Assembly (NCBI GenBank): GCA_964499955.1
Contig: CAZCMI010000021.1
Span: forward strand, 1-13,934
Direction of reading: 5' to 3'
DNA: 13,934 nt
From: JAJYIV01 sp964499955
GTDB taxonomy: Bacteria; Patescibacteriota; Patescibacteriia; UBA9934; GWF2-40-263
Shown here: positions 1 through 6,600 of the stretch, piece by piece
How the letters are laid out: every line of letters starts with the position of its first letter
Numbering within the stretch: position 1 is the stretch's first letter
Translations under genes and position numbers: made by a program
The notes under the pieces: generated by a model
Told to the model about the DNA's origin: nothing
Databases searched by the model: none
The model's input: only the letters and a program-made list of their open reading frames with translations

Positions 1-867
1 GACGGTCCCATGCCGCAGACGCGCGAGCACATCCTGCTTGCCAAGCAGGTGGGCGTGCCGGCCATCGTGGTTTACCTGAACAAGGTGGACATGGTGGACG
101 ACCCGGAACTCGTGGATTTGGTGGAAGCCGAAGTGCGCGACCTGCTTTCCAAGCAGGGCTATGACGGCGACAACGCGCCGGTCATCCGCGGTTCTTCTGC
201 CAAGGCGTTGGCCAACCCCACGGACGAAGCGGCGGCCAAGCCGATCTTGGACCTGATGAAGGCCTTGGACGAATACATCCCGGAACCGGTCCGTGAAACG
301 GAAAAGCCGTTCCTGATGCCGGTGGAAGACGTGTTCTCCATCGAAGGCCGCGGCACCGTGGTAACGGGCCGCATCGAACGCGGTATCATCAAGATCAACG
401 AGGAAGTCGAAATCGTCGGCATGCGCGAACAGGCCTCGAAGACGGTCGTGACCGGCATCGAGATGTTCAACAAGCAGCTCGACGAAGGCCGTGCGGGCGA
501 CAACGCCGGTCTCCTCCTCCGTGGCGTGAAGAAAGAAGACGTCGAACGCGGCATGGTGCTCGCCAAGACGGGTTCGATCACGCCCCACACGGAATTCGAG
601 GCGGAAATGTACGCCTTGACCAAGGAAGAAGGTGGTCGCCACACGCCGTTCTTCAACGGGTACAAGCCGCAGTTCTACATCCGCACCACGGACGTAACGG
701 GCGACATCACCCTGCCGGCCGGCACCGAGATGGTCATGCCGGGCGACACGGTCAAGATCACCGTCAAGCTGATCGTGCCGGTGGCCTTGGAAGACCAGTC
801 CAAGTTCGCCATCCGCGAAGGCGGCCGCACGGTCGGCGCGGGCGTCGTCACCAAGATCATCAAGTAG
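1..867 (+). CDS. tuf: Elongation factor Tu, C-terminal 288 residues (5' truncated by window edge)
   Basis: EF-Tu is the GTPase that carries aminoacyl-tRNA to the ribosomal A site in the cytoplasm. The open frame runs from base 1 (DGPMPQTREH...), so the first ATG, at base 10, is internal. Compared with the roughly 395-residue family, about 108 N-terminal residues are missing, including the P-loop and switch regions. The rest of the G domain is present, with the NKVD guanine-specificity motif at fragment residues 27-30 and the GSSAKAL (G5-type) segment. Beta-barrel domains 2 (PFLMPVEDVFSIEGRGTVVTGR) and 3 (GGRHTPFFNGYKPQFYIRTTD) follow. It ends with TAG, 30 nt before rpsJ and in the same frame, so the two are probably co-transcribed, as is common at the head of S10 operons. 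Identification is certain; the missing start cannot be judged. Confidence 0.97.
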   Translation, partial: DGPMPQTREHILLAKQVGVPAIVVYLNKVDMVDDPELVDLVEAEVRDLLSKQGYDGDNAPVIRGSSAKALANPTDEAAAKPILDLMKALDEYIPEPVRETEKPFLMPVEDVFSIEGRGTVVTGRIERGIIKINEEVEIVGMREQASKTVVTGIEMFNKQLDEGRAGDNAGLLLRGVKKEDVERGMVLAKTGSITPHTEFEAEMYALTKEEGGRHTPFFNGYKPQFYIRTTDVTGDITLPAGTEMVMPGDTVKITVKLIVPVALEDQSKFAIREGGRTVGAGVVTKIIK

Positions 868-897
868 TTTCCTAAGTCACCCTGCTCTTTTGGTCCT

Positions 898-1236
898 GTG
901 ACGTCTGCTACTCGCAAAGCCGAATCGACGGACGCGCCGCGTATCCGCATCAAAATCCGCGCGTACGACCATAAAATCATCGACCAGGCCACCCAGACGA
1001 TCATCCGCACCGCGGAGCGTACGGGGGCCGCGATTCTTGGTCCGGTCCCGTTGCCGACCGAAAAACGCCGGTACACCGTGAACCGTTCGACGTTCGTCCA
1101 CAAGGACGCGCGCGAGCAGTATGAGATGCGCGTGCACAAGCGCCTGATCGACATTACCGGCCCCAACGAAAAAACCATCGACGCATTGATGACGCTGAAC
1201 CTTCCGGCCGGCGTCGACGTCGAGATCAAGACGTAG
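898..1236 (+). CDS. rpsJ: 30S ribosomal protein S10 (uS10)
   Basis: S10 is a small-subunit head protein that in many bacteria also serves in transcription antitermination with NusB. The 112-residue product carries the family core IRIKIRAYDHKIIDQ at about residues 16-30 and RRYTVNRSTFVHKDAREQYEMRVHKR further on. The start is a GTG at 898. There is no ATG between the tuf stop and the conserved core, and the bases before it (tcctGTG) match the T(-1) pattern of the neighbouring starts. This gives an N-terminal extension of about 14 residues beyond a typical S10. It is the only non-ATG start in the window. Stop is TAG. A 347-nt noncoding gap follows, so rplC onward may be controlled separately from tuf-rpsJ. 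Confidence 0.96.
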   Translation: MTSATRKAESTDAPRIRIKIRAYDHKIIDQATQTIIRTAERTGAAILGPVPLPTEKRRYTVNRSTFVHKDAREQYEMRVHKRLIDITGPNEKTIDALMTLNLPAGVDVEIKT

Positions 1237-1259
1237 GGTTACGTACCCGCGTCCCGGCG

Positions 1260-1314
1260 CTCCCGCGCCGCTTCCGCTCCTGGGCAGGTCCCGGGGTCTG
1301 AAGCGGCGCGGGAG
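1260..1314 (+). repeat. Perfect 15-bp inverted repeat, GC-rich stem-loop
   Basis: CTCCCGCGCCGCTTC (1260-1274) is the exact reverse complement of GAAGCGGCGCGGGAG (1300-1314), with a 25-nt loop. It starts 24 nt after the rpsJ stop. No T-run follows, so it is not a classical intrinsic terminator. An RNA stability element for the tuf-rpsJ transcript, or the first helix of the rplC leader, would both fit. Confidence 0.8.
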
Positions 1315-1321
1315 TCCGGCC

Positions 1322-1386
1322 GCGGTCGGGAACCTGGAAGAAAGATCCCCTACGGGGAAAACCTTCCAGCTGCTTCCTTCGACCGT
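1322..1386 (+). repeat. Compound hairpin in the rplC leader
   Basis: Three nested helices can form: CGGTCG (1323-1328) with CGACCG (1380-1385), continued by GGAA (1329-1332) with TTCC (1374-1377); then CTGGAAG (1334-1340) with CTTCCAG (1363-1369); then CCCC (1347-1350) with GGGG (1354-1357) closing a TAC loop. Purine-rich internal loops separate the two inner helices. Stacked helices with such internal loops resemble protein-binding leader RNAs, but no specific match to a known motif is claimed. Confidence 0.55.
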
Positions 1387-1435
1387 GCAGAGAGGAATCC
1401 TTTTCAACCGCCTACACAACGCCTCCCTTTCCGAC

Positions 1436-1549
1436 AGGCCAGAAGCCGGCCGCGGAACCCGCAGAACCGATCGAAACCACGGGAACCCCTCGCTGGGTTG
1501 TCGCGTTTCATCCGTTCGCAGGCGTTTCGCGTTCGACTTCTGGCTTTTT
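1436..1549 (+). promoter_or_regulatory. Possible attenuator or multihelix leader element before rplC
   Basis: AGGCCAGAAG (1436-1445) pairs with CTTCTGGCTT (1537-1546) with one G-U, and the 3' arm runs into TTTTT (1545-1549), a terminator-like arrangement. The 91-nt interior contains small hairpins: GCGG/CCGC (1452-1455 with 1459-1462) and AACCC/GGGTT (1484-1488 with 1495-1499). The same 3' arm can instead pair downstream, CTGGCT (1540-1545) with AGCCAG (1559-1564). The loop is long for an ordinary terminator, so the functional reading is tentative. Confidence 0.35.
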
Positions 1550-1598
1550 CCGTTCGGGAGCCAGTCGTACGTCCCTTCATTTTATGGGACCAATGCCT

Positions 1599-2225
1599 AT
1601 GTCTTTCATCATCGGTCGCAAGCTCGAAATGAGCCAAGAATTCAAGGAGGATGGAACGGTCGTTCCCGTGACGCTCGTCCAGGTGGAGCCGAATACGGTT
1701 ACCCAGGTCCGCACGCAGGAGAAGGACGGCTACGTGGCCGTTCAGCTCGGTACGGACGTCCGCAACGGTCTGAACCAGCCCGAAGCCGGACATGTGAAGG
1801 ATCTTCCGGCCTTCGGCGTTTTGCGCGAATTCCGCGTCGCAACGACAGATCTGAAGCGCGGCGACGTCGTGACGGCTTCGGCCTTCACGCCCGGCGTCAG
1901 CGTGGATGTCGTCGGTACCTCCAAGGGTCGCGGTTTCCAAGGTGTCATGAAGCGTCACCATTTCTCCGGTGGTCCGGCAACGCACGGTCAGAAGGACCAG
2001 ATGCGCATGCCTGGCTCCATTGCCTCGCAGCGCCAGGGTCCGGTCAGCAAAGGACAGCGCATGGCCGGCCACATGGGAGATGACCGCGTGACGGTCAAGA
2101 ACCTGGAAATCGTCTCGGTGGACGCAGAAAAGAACATTCTCGCCGTGAAAGGTGCCGTTCCCGGCGCCCGCGGCGGCCTGCTCCTCATTATTGCCCGCGA
2201 TGGCAAGACGGTATGGCAACGGTAA
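1599..2225 (+). CDS. rplC: 50S ribosomal protein L3 (uL3)
   Basis: L3 is an early-assembly 50S protein that reaches toward the peptidyl transferase centre. From ATG 1599 the product is 208 residues, beginning MSFIIGRKLEMSQEF. The L3 signature region is clear: GTSKGRGFQGVMKRHHFSGG, then the TRSxG-equivalent loop and GQRMAGHMGDDRVTVKNLE. Three in-frame ATGs occur at 1584, 1593 and 1599. I prefer 1599 because it aligns with the usual N-terminus (M-x-F-I-I/L-G-R/K-K) and is preceded by cctATG like its neighbours. Starting at 1584 (tttATG) would add MGPMP and is also possible; 1593 has A at -1. The last 13 nt overlap rplD, suggesting translational coupling. The gene follows the structured leader at 1237-1583. 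Confidence 0.95.
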   Translation: MSFIIGRKLEMSQEFKEDGTVVPVTLVQVEPNTVTQVRTQEKDGYVAVQLGTDVRNGLNQPEAGHVKDLPAFGVLREFRVATTDLKRGDVVTASAFTPGVSVDVVGTSKGRGFQGVMKRHHFSGGPATHGQKDQMRMPGSIASQRQGPVSKGQRMAGHMGDDRVTVKNLEIVSVDAEKNILAVKGAVPGARGGLLLIIARDGKTVWQR

Positions 2226-2848
2226 AACTCTACAACCAGCAAGGTACGGTGGTCGGTGACCTGGCGCTCGACGCCTCCCTTTTCGAGGTGGCACCCGACA
2301 CCGCGCTTGTTCACGAGGCGACCATCGCGCAGACCGCCAACGCCCGCCAAGCCATTGCCCATACGAAGGGCCGTGGCGAAGTGGCCGGTACGGGGAAGAA
2401 GCCGTGGAAGCAGAAGGGAACCGGTCGCGCCCGCCACGGGTCCCGCCGTTCCCCGATCTGGGTCGGCGGCGGTATCACCTTCGGTCCGACCAGCTCCCGC
2501 AATTTCTCGGTGAAGATGAACCGCAAGGCCCGCCGCAAGGCCCTGGCCATGGTCCTGACCGACAAGGTCGCCAGTGAGCAGTTCGTCGCTGTCGATTCGC
2601 TCAAGCTTGCCGAAGCCAAAACGAAGACATTCGCCAGTATTCTCAAGGCCCTTCCGGCCGTCGGGAAGAAGACCATCGTCATTTTGGAACCGGACAATGC
2701 TTCGACCGCCCGCGCGGCGCGCAACTTGCCGCGTGTGTCCGCCATTTCCGCCGCCAGCGTCAACGTGGTGGACTTGCTCGCCCACGACCGCGTGGTCGCC
2801 AGCAAGGAAGCCATCGAAGCCATGACCAAGACCTTCAAGCGCGCCTAA
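2213..2848 (+). CDS. rplD: 50S ribosomal protein L4 (uL4)
   Basis: L4 lines part of the nascent peptide exit tunnel; in some bacteria it also represses its own operon. The 211-residue product is of normal length. The conserved loop GTGKKPWKQKGTGRARHGSRRSPIWVGGG lies at about residues 60-90, followed by FGP and the Rossmann-like C-terminal region (KKTIVILEPDN..., ending MTKTFKRA). ATG 2213 lies inside the end of rplC (13-nt overlap, different frame) and has T at -1. If autoregulation exists here, the structured region before rplC would be the natural target, but nothing in this gene proves that. Confidence 0.96.
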   Translation: MATVKLYNQQGTVVGDLALDASLFEVAPDTALVHEATIAQTANARQAIAHTKGRGEVAGTGKKPWKQKGTGRARHGSRRSPIWVGGGITFGPTSSRNFSVKMNRKARRKALAMVLTDKVASEQFVAVDSLKLAEAKTKTFASILKALPAVGKKTIVILEPDNASTARAARNLPRVSAISAASVNVVDLLAHDRVVASKEAIEAMTKTFKRA

Positions 2849-2849
2849 T

Positions 2850-3293
2850 ATGGGTATTCTCGACCGCCTCTCCAAGCAGAAGGACTCGGACGCCTCCCCG
2901 GCGAAAACCGAGGGAAAAAAGGCCGCGCCGAAGCGTGTGGCCAAGGCCGCCGAACCCAAGGGTGCGGCTCCGAAAAAGCAAGAGGAAGCCGTAAAGAAGG
3001 CCGTTCCGGCCGATCTGGCGCATGTCTTGGTAAAACCGTTGATTACGGAAAAGGCCGCGCATCAGTCCTCCCGCGGGCAGTACGCGTTCCAGGTGGCCCG
3101 TGCCGCCACGCGCATCCAAGTCCGTAACGCCGTTAAGGCGCAGTACGGCATCGTCCCCGCCGCCGTTAACATCCAGGTTGTCCGCGGCAAGTTCGTCCGC
3201 TTCGGCCGCACGACCGGCCAGCGCCAGACCTGGAAGAAAGCCATCGTGATTCTCCCTCCCGGCAAGACCATCGATGTCCACGCCGGCGTCTAA
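2850..3293 (+). CDS. rplW: 50S ribosomal protein L23 (uL23) with long basic N-terminal extension
   Basis: L23 sits at the exit of the nascent chain tunnel and docks trigger factor, SRP and the Sec translocon. The 147-residue product is longer than the usual roughly 95-100 residues. The family core starts at about residue 55 and carries VKPLITEK (61-68), VARAATRIQVRNAVKAQYGI and VRGKFVRFGRTTGQRQTWKKA. Residues 1-53 form a Lys/Ala/Pro/Glu-rich, low-complexity segment that looks disordered. ATG 2850 comes one base after the rplD stop (taaTATG), with no room for a Shine-Dalgarno. An internal start would need to skip the extension, and no ATG is available near residue 50, so the extension is probably real. 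Similar extensions occur in CPR L23 proteins as far as I recall. Confidence 0.94.
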   Translation: MGILDRLSKQKDSDASPAKTEGKKAAPKRVAKAAEPKGAAPKKQEEAVKKAVPADLAHVLVKPLITEKAAHQSSRGQYAFQVARAATRIQVRNAVKAQYGIVPAAVNIQVVRGKFVRFGRTTGQRQTWKKAIVILPPGKTIDVHAGV

Positions 3294-3297
3294 TCCT

Positions 3298-4149
3298 ATG
3301 CCCGTCAAGCGCTACAATCCGACGTCGGCTGGCCGCCGCATTTCCAGCGTCGACACGTTCGCCGACATCACCAAGCACGCGCCGGAAAAGTCGCTGACCA
3401 TCCCGCGTAAGGAATTCGCGGGTCGCAGTCACGGCAAGATCGCGGTTCGTCATCGTGGTGGCGGCGCCAAGCGCCGTATTCGCCTCGTGGACGGCAAACG
3501 CCACAAGTTCGACGTGCCGGCGGTGGTCAAGGCCATCGAGTACGACCCGAACCGCGGCGCCCGCCTGGCCCTGATCGTCTACAAGGACGGCGTGAAGAGC
3601 TACATCGTGGCTCCGGCCGGCCTGAAGGTCGGCGACACGGTGGTTTCCTCGATGGGGAAGGGAGACATCCAAACCGGCAACCGGTATCCTCTCGAACACA
3701 TTCCCGTGGGTCTCATGATCCACGAGGTGGAACTGACGCCGGGCAAGGGCGCGCAAATCGCCCGCGGCGCCGGTACGAGCGTGCAGCTCATGGCTGTTGA
3801 AGGCTCGCATGCCACACTCAAGCTGCCGTCCGGCGAAATGCGCCTGGTGTTCAAGCAGTGCATGGCCACGCTCGGCCAGACGTCCAACCCGGACCGCCGC
3901 CTCATCCGTTGGGGCAAGGCCGGCCGATCGCGCCATCGCGGCATCCGCCCGACGGTACGCGGCAAGGTCATGAACCCGGTGGATCACCCGCACGGCGGTG
4001 GTGAAGCCCGGAACTCCATCGGTCTCAAGAATCCGAAGACCCCGACAGGCAAGCCTGCCCTCGGCGTAAAAACTCGCCGCAAGCAGGCATCGGACAGGCT
4101 GATTCTGCAGCGTCGTCCGAAAGGCCGCTTCGTGGGAGGCGCCGCGTAA
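3298..4149 (+). CDS. rplB: 50S ribosomal protein L2 (uL2)
   Basis: L2 is a primary 23S rRNA binder needed for subunit joining and peptidyl transferase activity. The 283-residue product is full length. It has the N-terminal basic RHRGGGAKRRIRLVD (about 51-65), the middle OB/SH3-like region with NPDRRLIRWGKAGRSRHRG, and the diagnostic VMNPVDHPHGGGEA motif at about 224-237, which contains the conserved catalytic-region histidine. An in-frame ATG at 3274 lies inside rplW and would add eight unconserved residues. I use 3298 because it gives the family-like N-terminus MPVKRYNPTS and has the same cctATG context as the neighbours. The gap to rplW is 4 nt and to rpsS 12 nt. Confidence 0.97.
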   Translation: MPVKRYNPTSAGRRISSVDTFADITKHAPEKSLTIPRKEFAGRSHGKIAVRHRGGGAKRRIRLVDGKRHKFDVPAVVKAIEYDPNRGARLALIVYKDGVKSYIVAPAGLKVGDTVVSSMGKGDIQTGNRYPLEHIPVGLMIHEVELTPGKGAQIARGAGTSVQLMAVEGSHATLKLPSGEMRLVFKQCMATLGQTSNPDRRLIRWGKAGRSRHRGIRPTVRGKVMNPVDHPHGGGEARNSIGLKNPKTPTGKPALGVKTRRKQASDRLILQRRPKGRFVGGAA

Positions 4150-4161
4150 ACCGACCATCCT

Positions 4162-4467
4162 ATGTCCCGCAGCATCAAAAAGGGTCCCTACGTCGACCAA
4201 AAACTCCTGAAAAAGGTGTTGAAGCTCAAGCCGGGCGACAAGACGGTCATCAAGACCTGGGCCCGCGCCTGCTCCATCACGCCGGAAATGGTCGGTTTCA
4301 CCTTGGCCGTCCACAATGGTCGGGATTTTCTCCCGGTCCGCGTGGTCGAAAACATGGTCGGCCACAAGCTCGGCGAATTCTCGCCTACGCGCAAGTTCAA
4401 CCGCCACGGCGGGAAACTGCAGAAGGGCGTGGACGCCGCCAAGGCCGCGCCGCCTGCCGCTAAGTAA
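4162..4467 (+). CDS. rpsS: 30S ribosomal protein S19 (uS19)
   Basis: S19 is a head protein of the small subunit that, with S13, contacts the A-site tRNA and the 50S subunit. The 101-residue product begins with the typical MSRSIKKGPYVDQKLLKKV and contains VHNGRDFLPVRVVENMVGHKLGEFSPTRKF, the family signature. The C-terminus continues with GGKLQKGVDAAKAAPPAAK, a short Ala/Pro/Lys tail slightly longer than the approximately 92-residue norm. The leader accgaccatcctATG is pyrimidine-rich with no Shine-Dalgarno. Confidence 0.97.
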   Translation: MSRSIKKGPYVDQKLLKKVLKLKPGDKTVIKTWARACSITPEMVGFTLAVHNGRDFLPVRVVENMVGHKLGEFSPTRKFNRHGGKLQKGVDAAKAAPPAAK

Positions 4468-4485
4468 TCCGACCCCCTAATCCAT

Positions 4486-4836
4486 ATGGAAGTCCGTGCG
4501 AACGCCCGCTACATCCGCATGTCGCCGCGCAAAGTCCGGCTGGTGGTCGACGCTGTCCGCGGCAAGCACGTGGACGCCGCCATCACCCAGCTGCGCTTCC
4601 TCAACAAGGCTGCTGCGCTGCCGGTGCTGAAGCTCCTGCAGTCGGCCGTGGCCAACGCGGAGCACAACTTCAAGCTCGACCGGGGGTCGCTGTACGTCAA
4701 AGCCATCGCCGCCGACGGCGGACCGGTGCTCAAGCGTTGGCGCGCCCGCGCCTTCGGCCGCGCCGCGACCATCCGCAAGCGCACCTCTCATATCTCCGTG
4801 GTCCTCGACGATGTGGCCGCGAAGACGAATACCTAG
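4486..4836 (+). CDS. rplV: 50S ribosomal protein L22 (uL22)
   Basis: L22 binds 23S rRNA early in assembly and its beta-hairpin lines the exit tunnel constriction opposite L4. The 116-residue product is standard in length: ANARYIRMSPRKVRLVVDAVRGK near the N-terminus, the helix SAVANAEHNF, and the hairpin and C-terminal strand region LKRWRARAFGRAATIRKRTSHISVVL. In this hairpin GRAATIRKRTSH replaces the more usual GRA-x-I-x-KRTSH with the same layout. Stop is TAG. The gap to rpsS is 18 nt and to rpsC 6 nt. The sequence before the start (ccatATG) has T at -1 and no Shine-Dalgarno. Confidence 0.97.
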   Translation: MEVRANARYIRMSPRKVRLVVDAVRGKHVDAAITQLRFLNKAAALPVLKLLQSAVANAEHNFKLDRGSLYVKAIAADGGPVLKRWRARAFGRAATIRKRTSHISVVLDDVAAKTNT

Positions 4837-4842
4837 CCGTTT

Positions 4843-5523
4843 ATGGGTCATAAAGTCCATCCCAAAGCGTTCCGTCTCGCCGTCACCCGCGGCTGGGACG
4901 CCTCCTGGTTCGCTGCTAAGCGCAGCACCTTCAGCGCCTTGTTGCGCGAAGACGTTTCCATCCGCGCTTTCCTGTTGAAGGAATTGCGCGAGGCCCTCGT
5001 GGATCGCATCGAGATCGAACGCGCCCGCGGCAAGGTAACGGTGACGATCCACACGGCCAAGCCGGGTGTGGTCATCGGCCGTGCCGGCGCCGGCATCGAC
5101 GATCTGGTCAAGAAGCTCAAGCAACGCTTCTACCGCGGCCGCAAGGTGGAATTGAACCTGCAGGTAAAGGAGGTCTCCCACCCGAACCTCTCCGCCCGCA
5201 TCGTAGCGCTCCAGATCGCCTTCGACCTGGAAAAGCGCATGCCGTTCCGCCGCTCCATGAAGTCCTCCATCGAACGCGTGCTCAAATCGGGCGCGCAGGG
5301 GATGAAGGTCACGCTCGGCGGCCGCCTGAACGGCGCCGAAATCGCCCGCGTCGAATCCCTCGCCCAAGGCAAGGTTCCCCTGCACAACCTCCGTGCGGAC
5401 GTGAACTTCGCCTCGGTGCAGGCCAACACCATCGCCGGCGCTATCGGCGTGAAGGTGTGGATCAACCGCGGCGAGGTGTTCGAGAAAGCCGCTCCCGACG
5501 CTTCCGCTGGTGGAAAGGCCTAA
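4843..5523 (+). CDS. rpsC: 30S ribosomal protein S3 (uS3)
   Basis: S3 lies at the mRNA entry channel and contributes to helicase activity of the ribosome. The 226-residue product begins with the typical MGHKVHPKAFRLAVTRGWDASWFA. A KH domain follows with VVIGRAGAGIDDLVKKLKQRF (its GxxG loop is GRAG). The C-terminal S3 domain contains GMKVTLGGRLNGAEIAR and ends in KVWINRGEVFE plus a short Ala/Gly/Lys tail. ATG 4843 is 6 nt after the rplV stop (TAG), context gtttATG. Both domains and the overall length agree with the family. Confidence 0.97.
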   Translation: MGHKVHPKAFRLAVTRGWDASWFAAKRSTFSALLREDVSIRAFLLKELREALVDRIEIERARGKVTVTIHTAKPGVVIGRAGAGIDDLVKKLKQRFYRGRKVELNLQVKEVSHPNLSARIVALQIAFDLEKRMPFRRSMKSSIERVLKSGAQGMKVTLGGRLNGAEIARVESLAQGKVPLHNLRADVNFASVQANTIAGAIGVKVWINRGEVFEKAAPDASAGGKA

Positions 5524-5535
5524 CCGCTCTCCCGT

Positions 5536-5955
5536 ATGCTTATCCCGAAAAAGGTCAAGCACCGCAAATGGCATAAGGGCCGCGCCCGCGGCAAGCGCCT
5601 GGCCACCCAGAAAATCACCCTCGCCTTCGGGTCGTTCGGCCTCAAGGCCATGACGGAAGGATGGGTGACGTCCCGCCAGATCGAAGCCGCCCGCCGTGCG
5701 CTTACGCGCACCATCAAGCGCGGGGGCAAGGTCTGGATCCGGATCTTCCCGGACAAGCCGGTGACGTCCAAGGGTTCTGAAATGCCGATGGGGAAGGGGA
5801 AGGGTGCGGTGGACCACTATGTGGCCGTCGTCCGCCCCGGTACCATCATGTTCGAAATGGACGGTGTGGCTCCCGCCCTTGCGCGCGAAGCCATGACCCT
5901 GGCTTCCCACAAGTTGCCGGTCCAGACCAAATTCGTCAGCCGTGACCTGCTCTAA
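5536..5955 (+). CDS. rplP: 50S ribosomal protein L16 (uL16)
   Basis: L16 is a late-assembly 50S protein positioned near the A- and P-site tRNA elbows. The 139-residue product matches the family throughout: MLIPKKVKHRKWHKGRARGK, then VTSRQIEAARRALTRTIKRGGKVWIRIFPDKPVTSKGSEMPMGKGKG, the long conserved core, and a C-terminus of AREAMTLASHKLPVQTKFV. In most bacteria rpmC (L29) comes next, but here only 4 nt separate the rplP stop from the rpsQ start. Start context is cccgtATG. Confidence 0.97.
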   Translation: MLIPKKVKHRKWHKGRARGKRLATQKITLAFGSFGLKAMTEGWVTSRQIEAARRALTRTIKRGGKVWIRIFPDKPVTSKGSEMPMGKGKGAVDHYVAVVRPGTIMFEMDGVAPALAREAMTLASHKLPVQTKFVSRDLL

Positions 5956-5959
5956 CCGT

Positions 5960-6214
5960 ATGTCGAACGCCCAATCCAACCAACAGGCCCGGCGTACGTT
6001 CACGGGTACGGTGGTCTCGGACAAGATGGATAAGACCATCGTCGTCCGGATCGACCGCACCCTCGTCCACCCCAAGTACGGCAAGCGCTACGTGCGCAGC
6101 GAGACGTACAAGGTCCACGACGAAAAGAACGAACATAAGGCCGGCGACGTCGTCTCCTTCGTCGAATGCCGTCCGCTGTCCCGCGACAAGCGCTGGCGCG
6201 TCGTGAAGGCCTAA
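5960..6214 (+). CDS. rpsQ: 30S ribosomal protein S17 (uS17)
   Basis: S17 is an OB-fold primary binder of 16S rRNA. The 84-residue product has the core RTFTGTVVSDKMDKTIVVRIDR and KYGKRYVRSETYKVHDEKN, with the closing region RPLSRDKRWRVVKA. A GTG-like or ATG start further upstream would overlap rplP and add MTCSNR-type residues without family support. ATG 5960 (accgtATG) gives a normal length and a T at -1. It directly follows rplP with no L29 gene between them. Confidence 0.96.
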   Translation: MSNAQSNQQARRTFTGTVVSDKMDKTIVVRIDRTLVHPKYGKRYVRSETYKVHDEKNEHKAGDVVSFVECRPLSRDKRWRVVKA

Positions 6215-6226
6215 CGGTTTCTCCCT

Positions 6227-6598
6227 ATGGTCCAACATCGCTCCATGCTGCAGGTTGCCGATAATTCCGGCGCCAAGAAACTGCAGGTCATCCGCGTCCG
6301 CGGCGGCTATCAAAAGCATTACGCGGGCGTCGGCGACATCGTGAACGCCGTCGTAAAGGAAGCGGTTCCTCGCGGAGCCGTGAAGAAAAGCGACGTCGTG
6401 ACGGCCGTGATCGTCCGCACCCGCAAAGAAACCCGTCGCAAGGATGGCACGTACATCCGCTTCGACGAAAACGCCGGCGTGATCGTCGATCTGAAATCCA
6501 AGGATCCGAAGGGCACCCGCATCTTCGGTCCGGTGGCGCGCGAATTGCGTGCCCGCGGCTACAGCAAGATTATCTCCTTGGCCCCCGAAGTGCTCTAA
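6227..6598 (+). CDS. rplN: 50S ribosomal protein L14 (uL14)
   Basis: L14 forms part of an intersubunit bridge with 16S rRNA. The 123-residue product is of family length and contains RSMLQVADNSGAKKLQVIRV at the N-terminus. The conserved AVIVRTRKETRRKDGTYIRFDENAGVI follows, and it ends with RIFGPVARELRARGYSKIISLAPEVL. The leader taacggtttctccctATG is pyrimidine-rich. Downstream lies an unusual 90-nt gap filled with a long inverted repeat before rplX, the largest gap between rplC and secY. Confidence 0.97.
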   Translation: MVQHRSMLQVADNSGAKKLQVIRVRGGYQKHYAGVGDIVNAVVKEAVPRGAVKKSDVVTAVIVRTRKETRRKDGTYIRFDENAGVIVDLKSKDPKGTRIFGPVARELRARGYSKIISLAPEVL

Positions 6599-6600
6599 CA

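Larger units (their letters stand above)
1237..1583 (+). promoter_or_regulatory. Structured noncoding leader between rpsJ and rplC
   Basis: This is the only gap over 300 bases in the window, in a cluster whose other gaps are mostly under 20 nt. I see no protein family in any frame, no tRNA and no convincing sigma-70 promoter. It is dense in inverted repeats: a perfect 15-bp stem (1260-1274 with 1300-1314), a compound hairpin (1322-1386), and a long-range stem whose 3' arm runs into five Ts (1436-1445 with 1537-1546, T-run 1545-1549). Bacterial ribosomal operons are often controlled by leader RNAs that bind one of the encoded proteins, for example L4 in the enterobacterial S10 leader, although that leader lies before rpsJ. 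A cis-regulatory leader for the rplC-led part of the operon is an inference; folding and comparative alignment would decide it. Confidence 0.5.

Noticed and set aside
1260..1314. 15-bp hairpin as an intrinsic terminator after rpsJ
   Set aside because: No T-run follows the stem, so classical rho-independent termination is not supported. It is kept as an unassigned structural element.
1531..1545. GTTCGAC resembling a tRNA T-loop in the rpsJ-rplC gap
   Set aside because: The flanking five bases do not pair, and no acceptor, D or anticodon arms could be assembled around it.
1385..2083. Plus-strand open frame starting in the rpsJ-rplC gap and running into rplC
   Set aside because: It overlaps rplC in another frame, has an Arg-rich composition typical of a shadow frame, and matches no family.
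3274..3297. Upstream ATG for rplB inside rplW
   Set aside because: It would add eight residues with no family counterpart. ATG 3298 gives the standard N-terminus and matches the start context of neighbouring genes.
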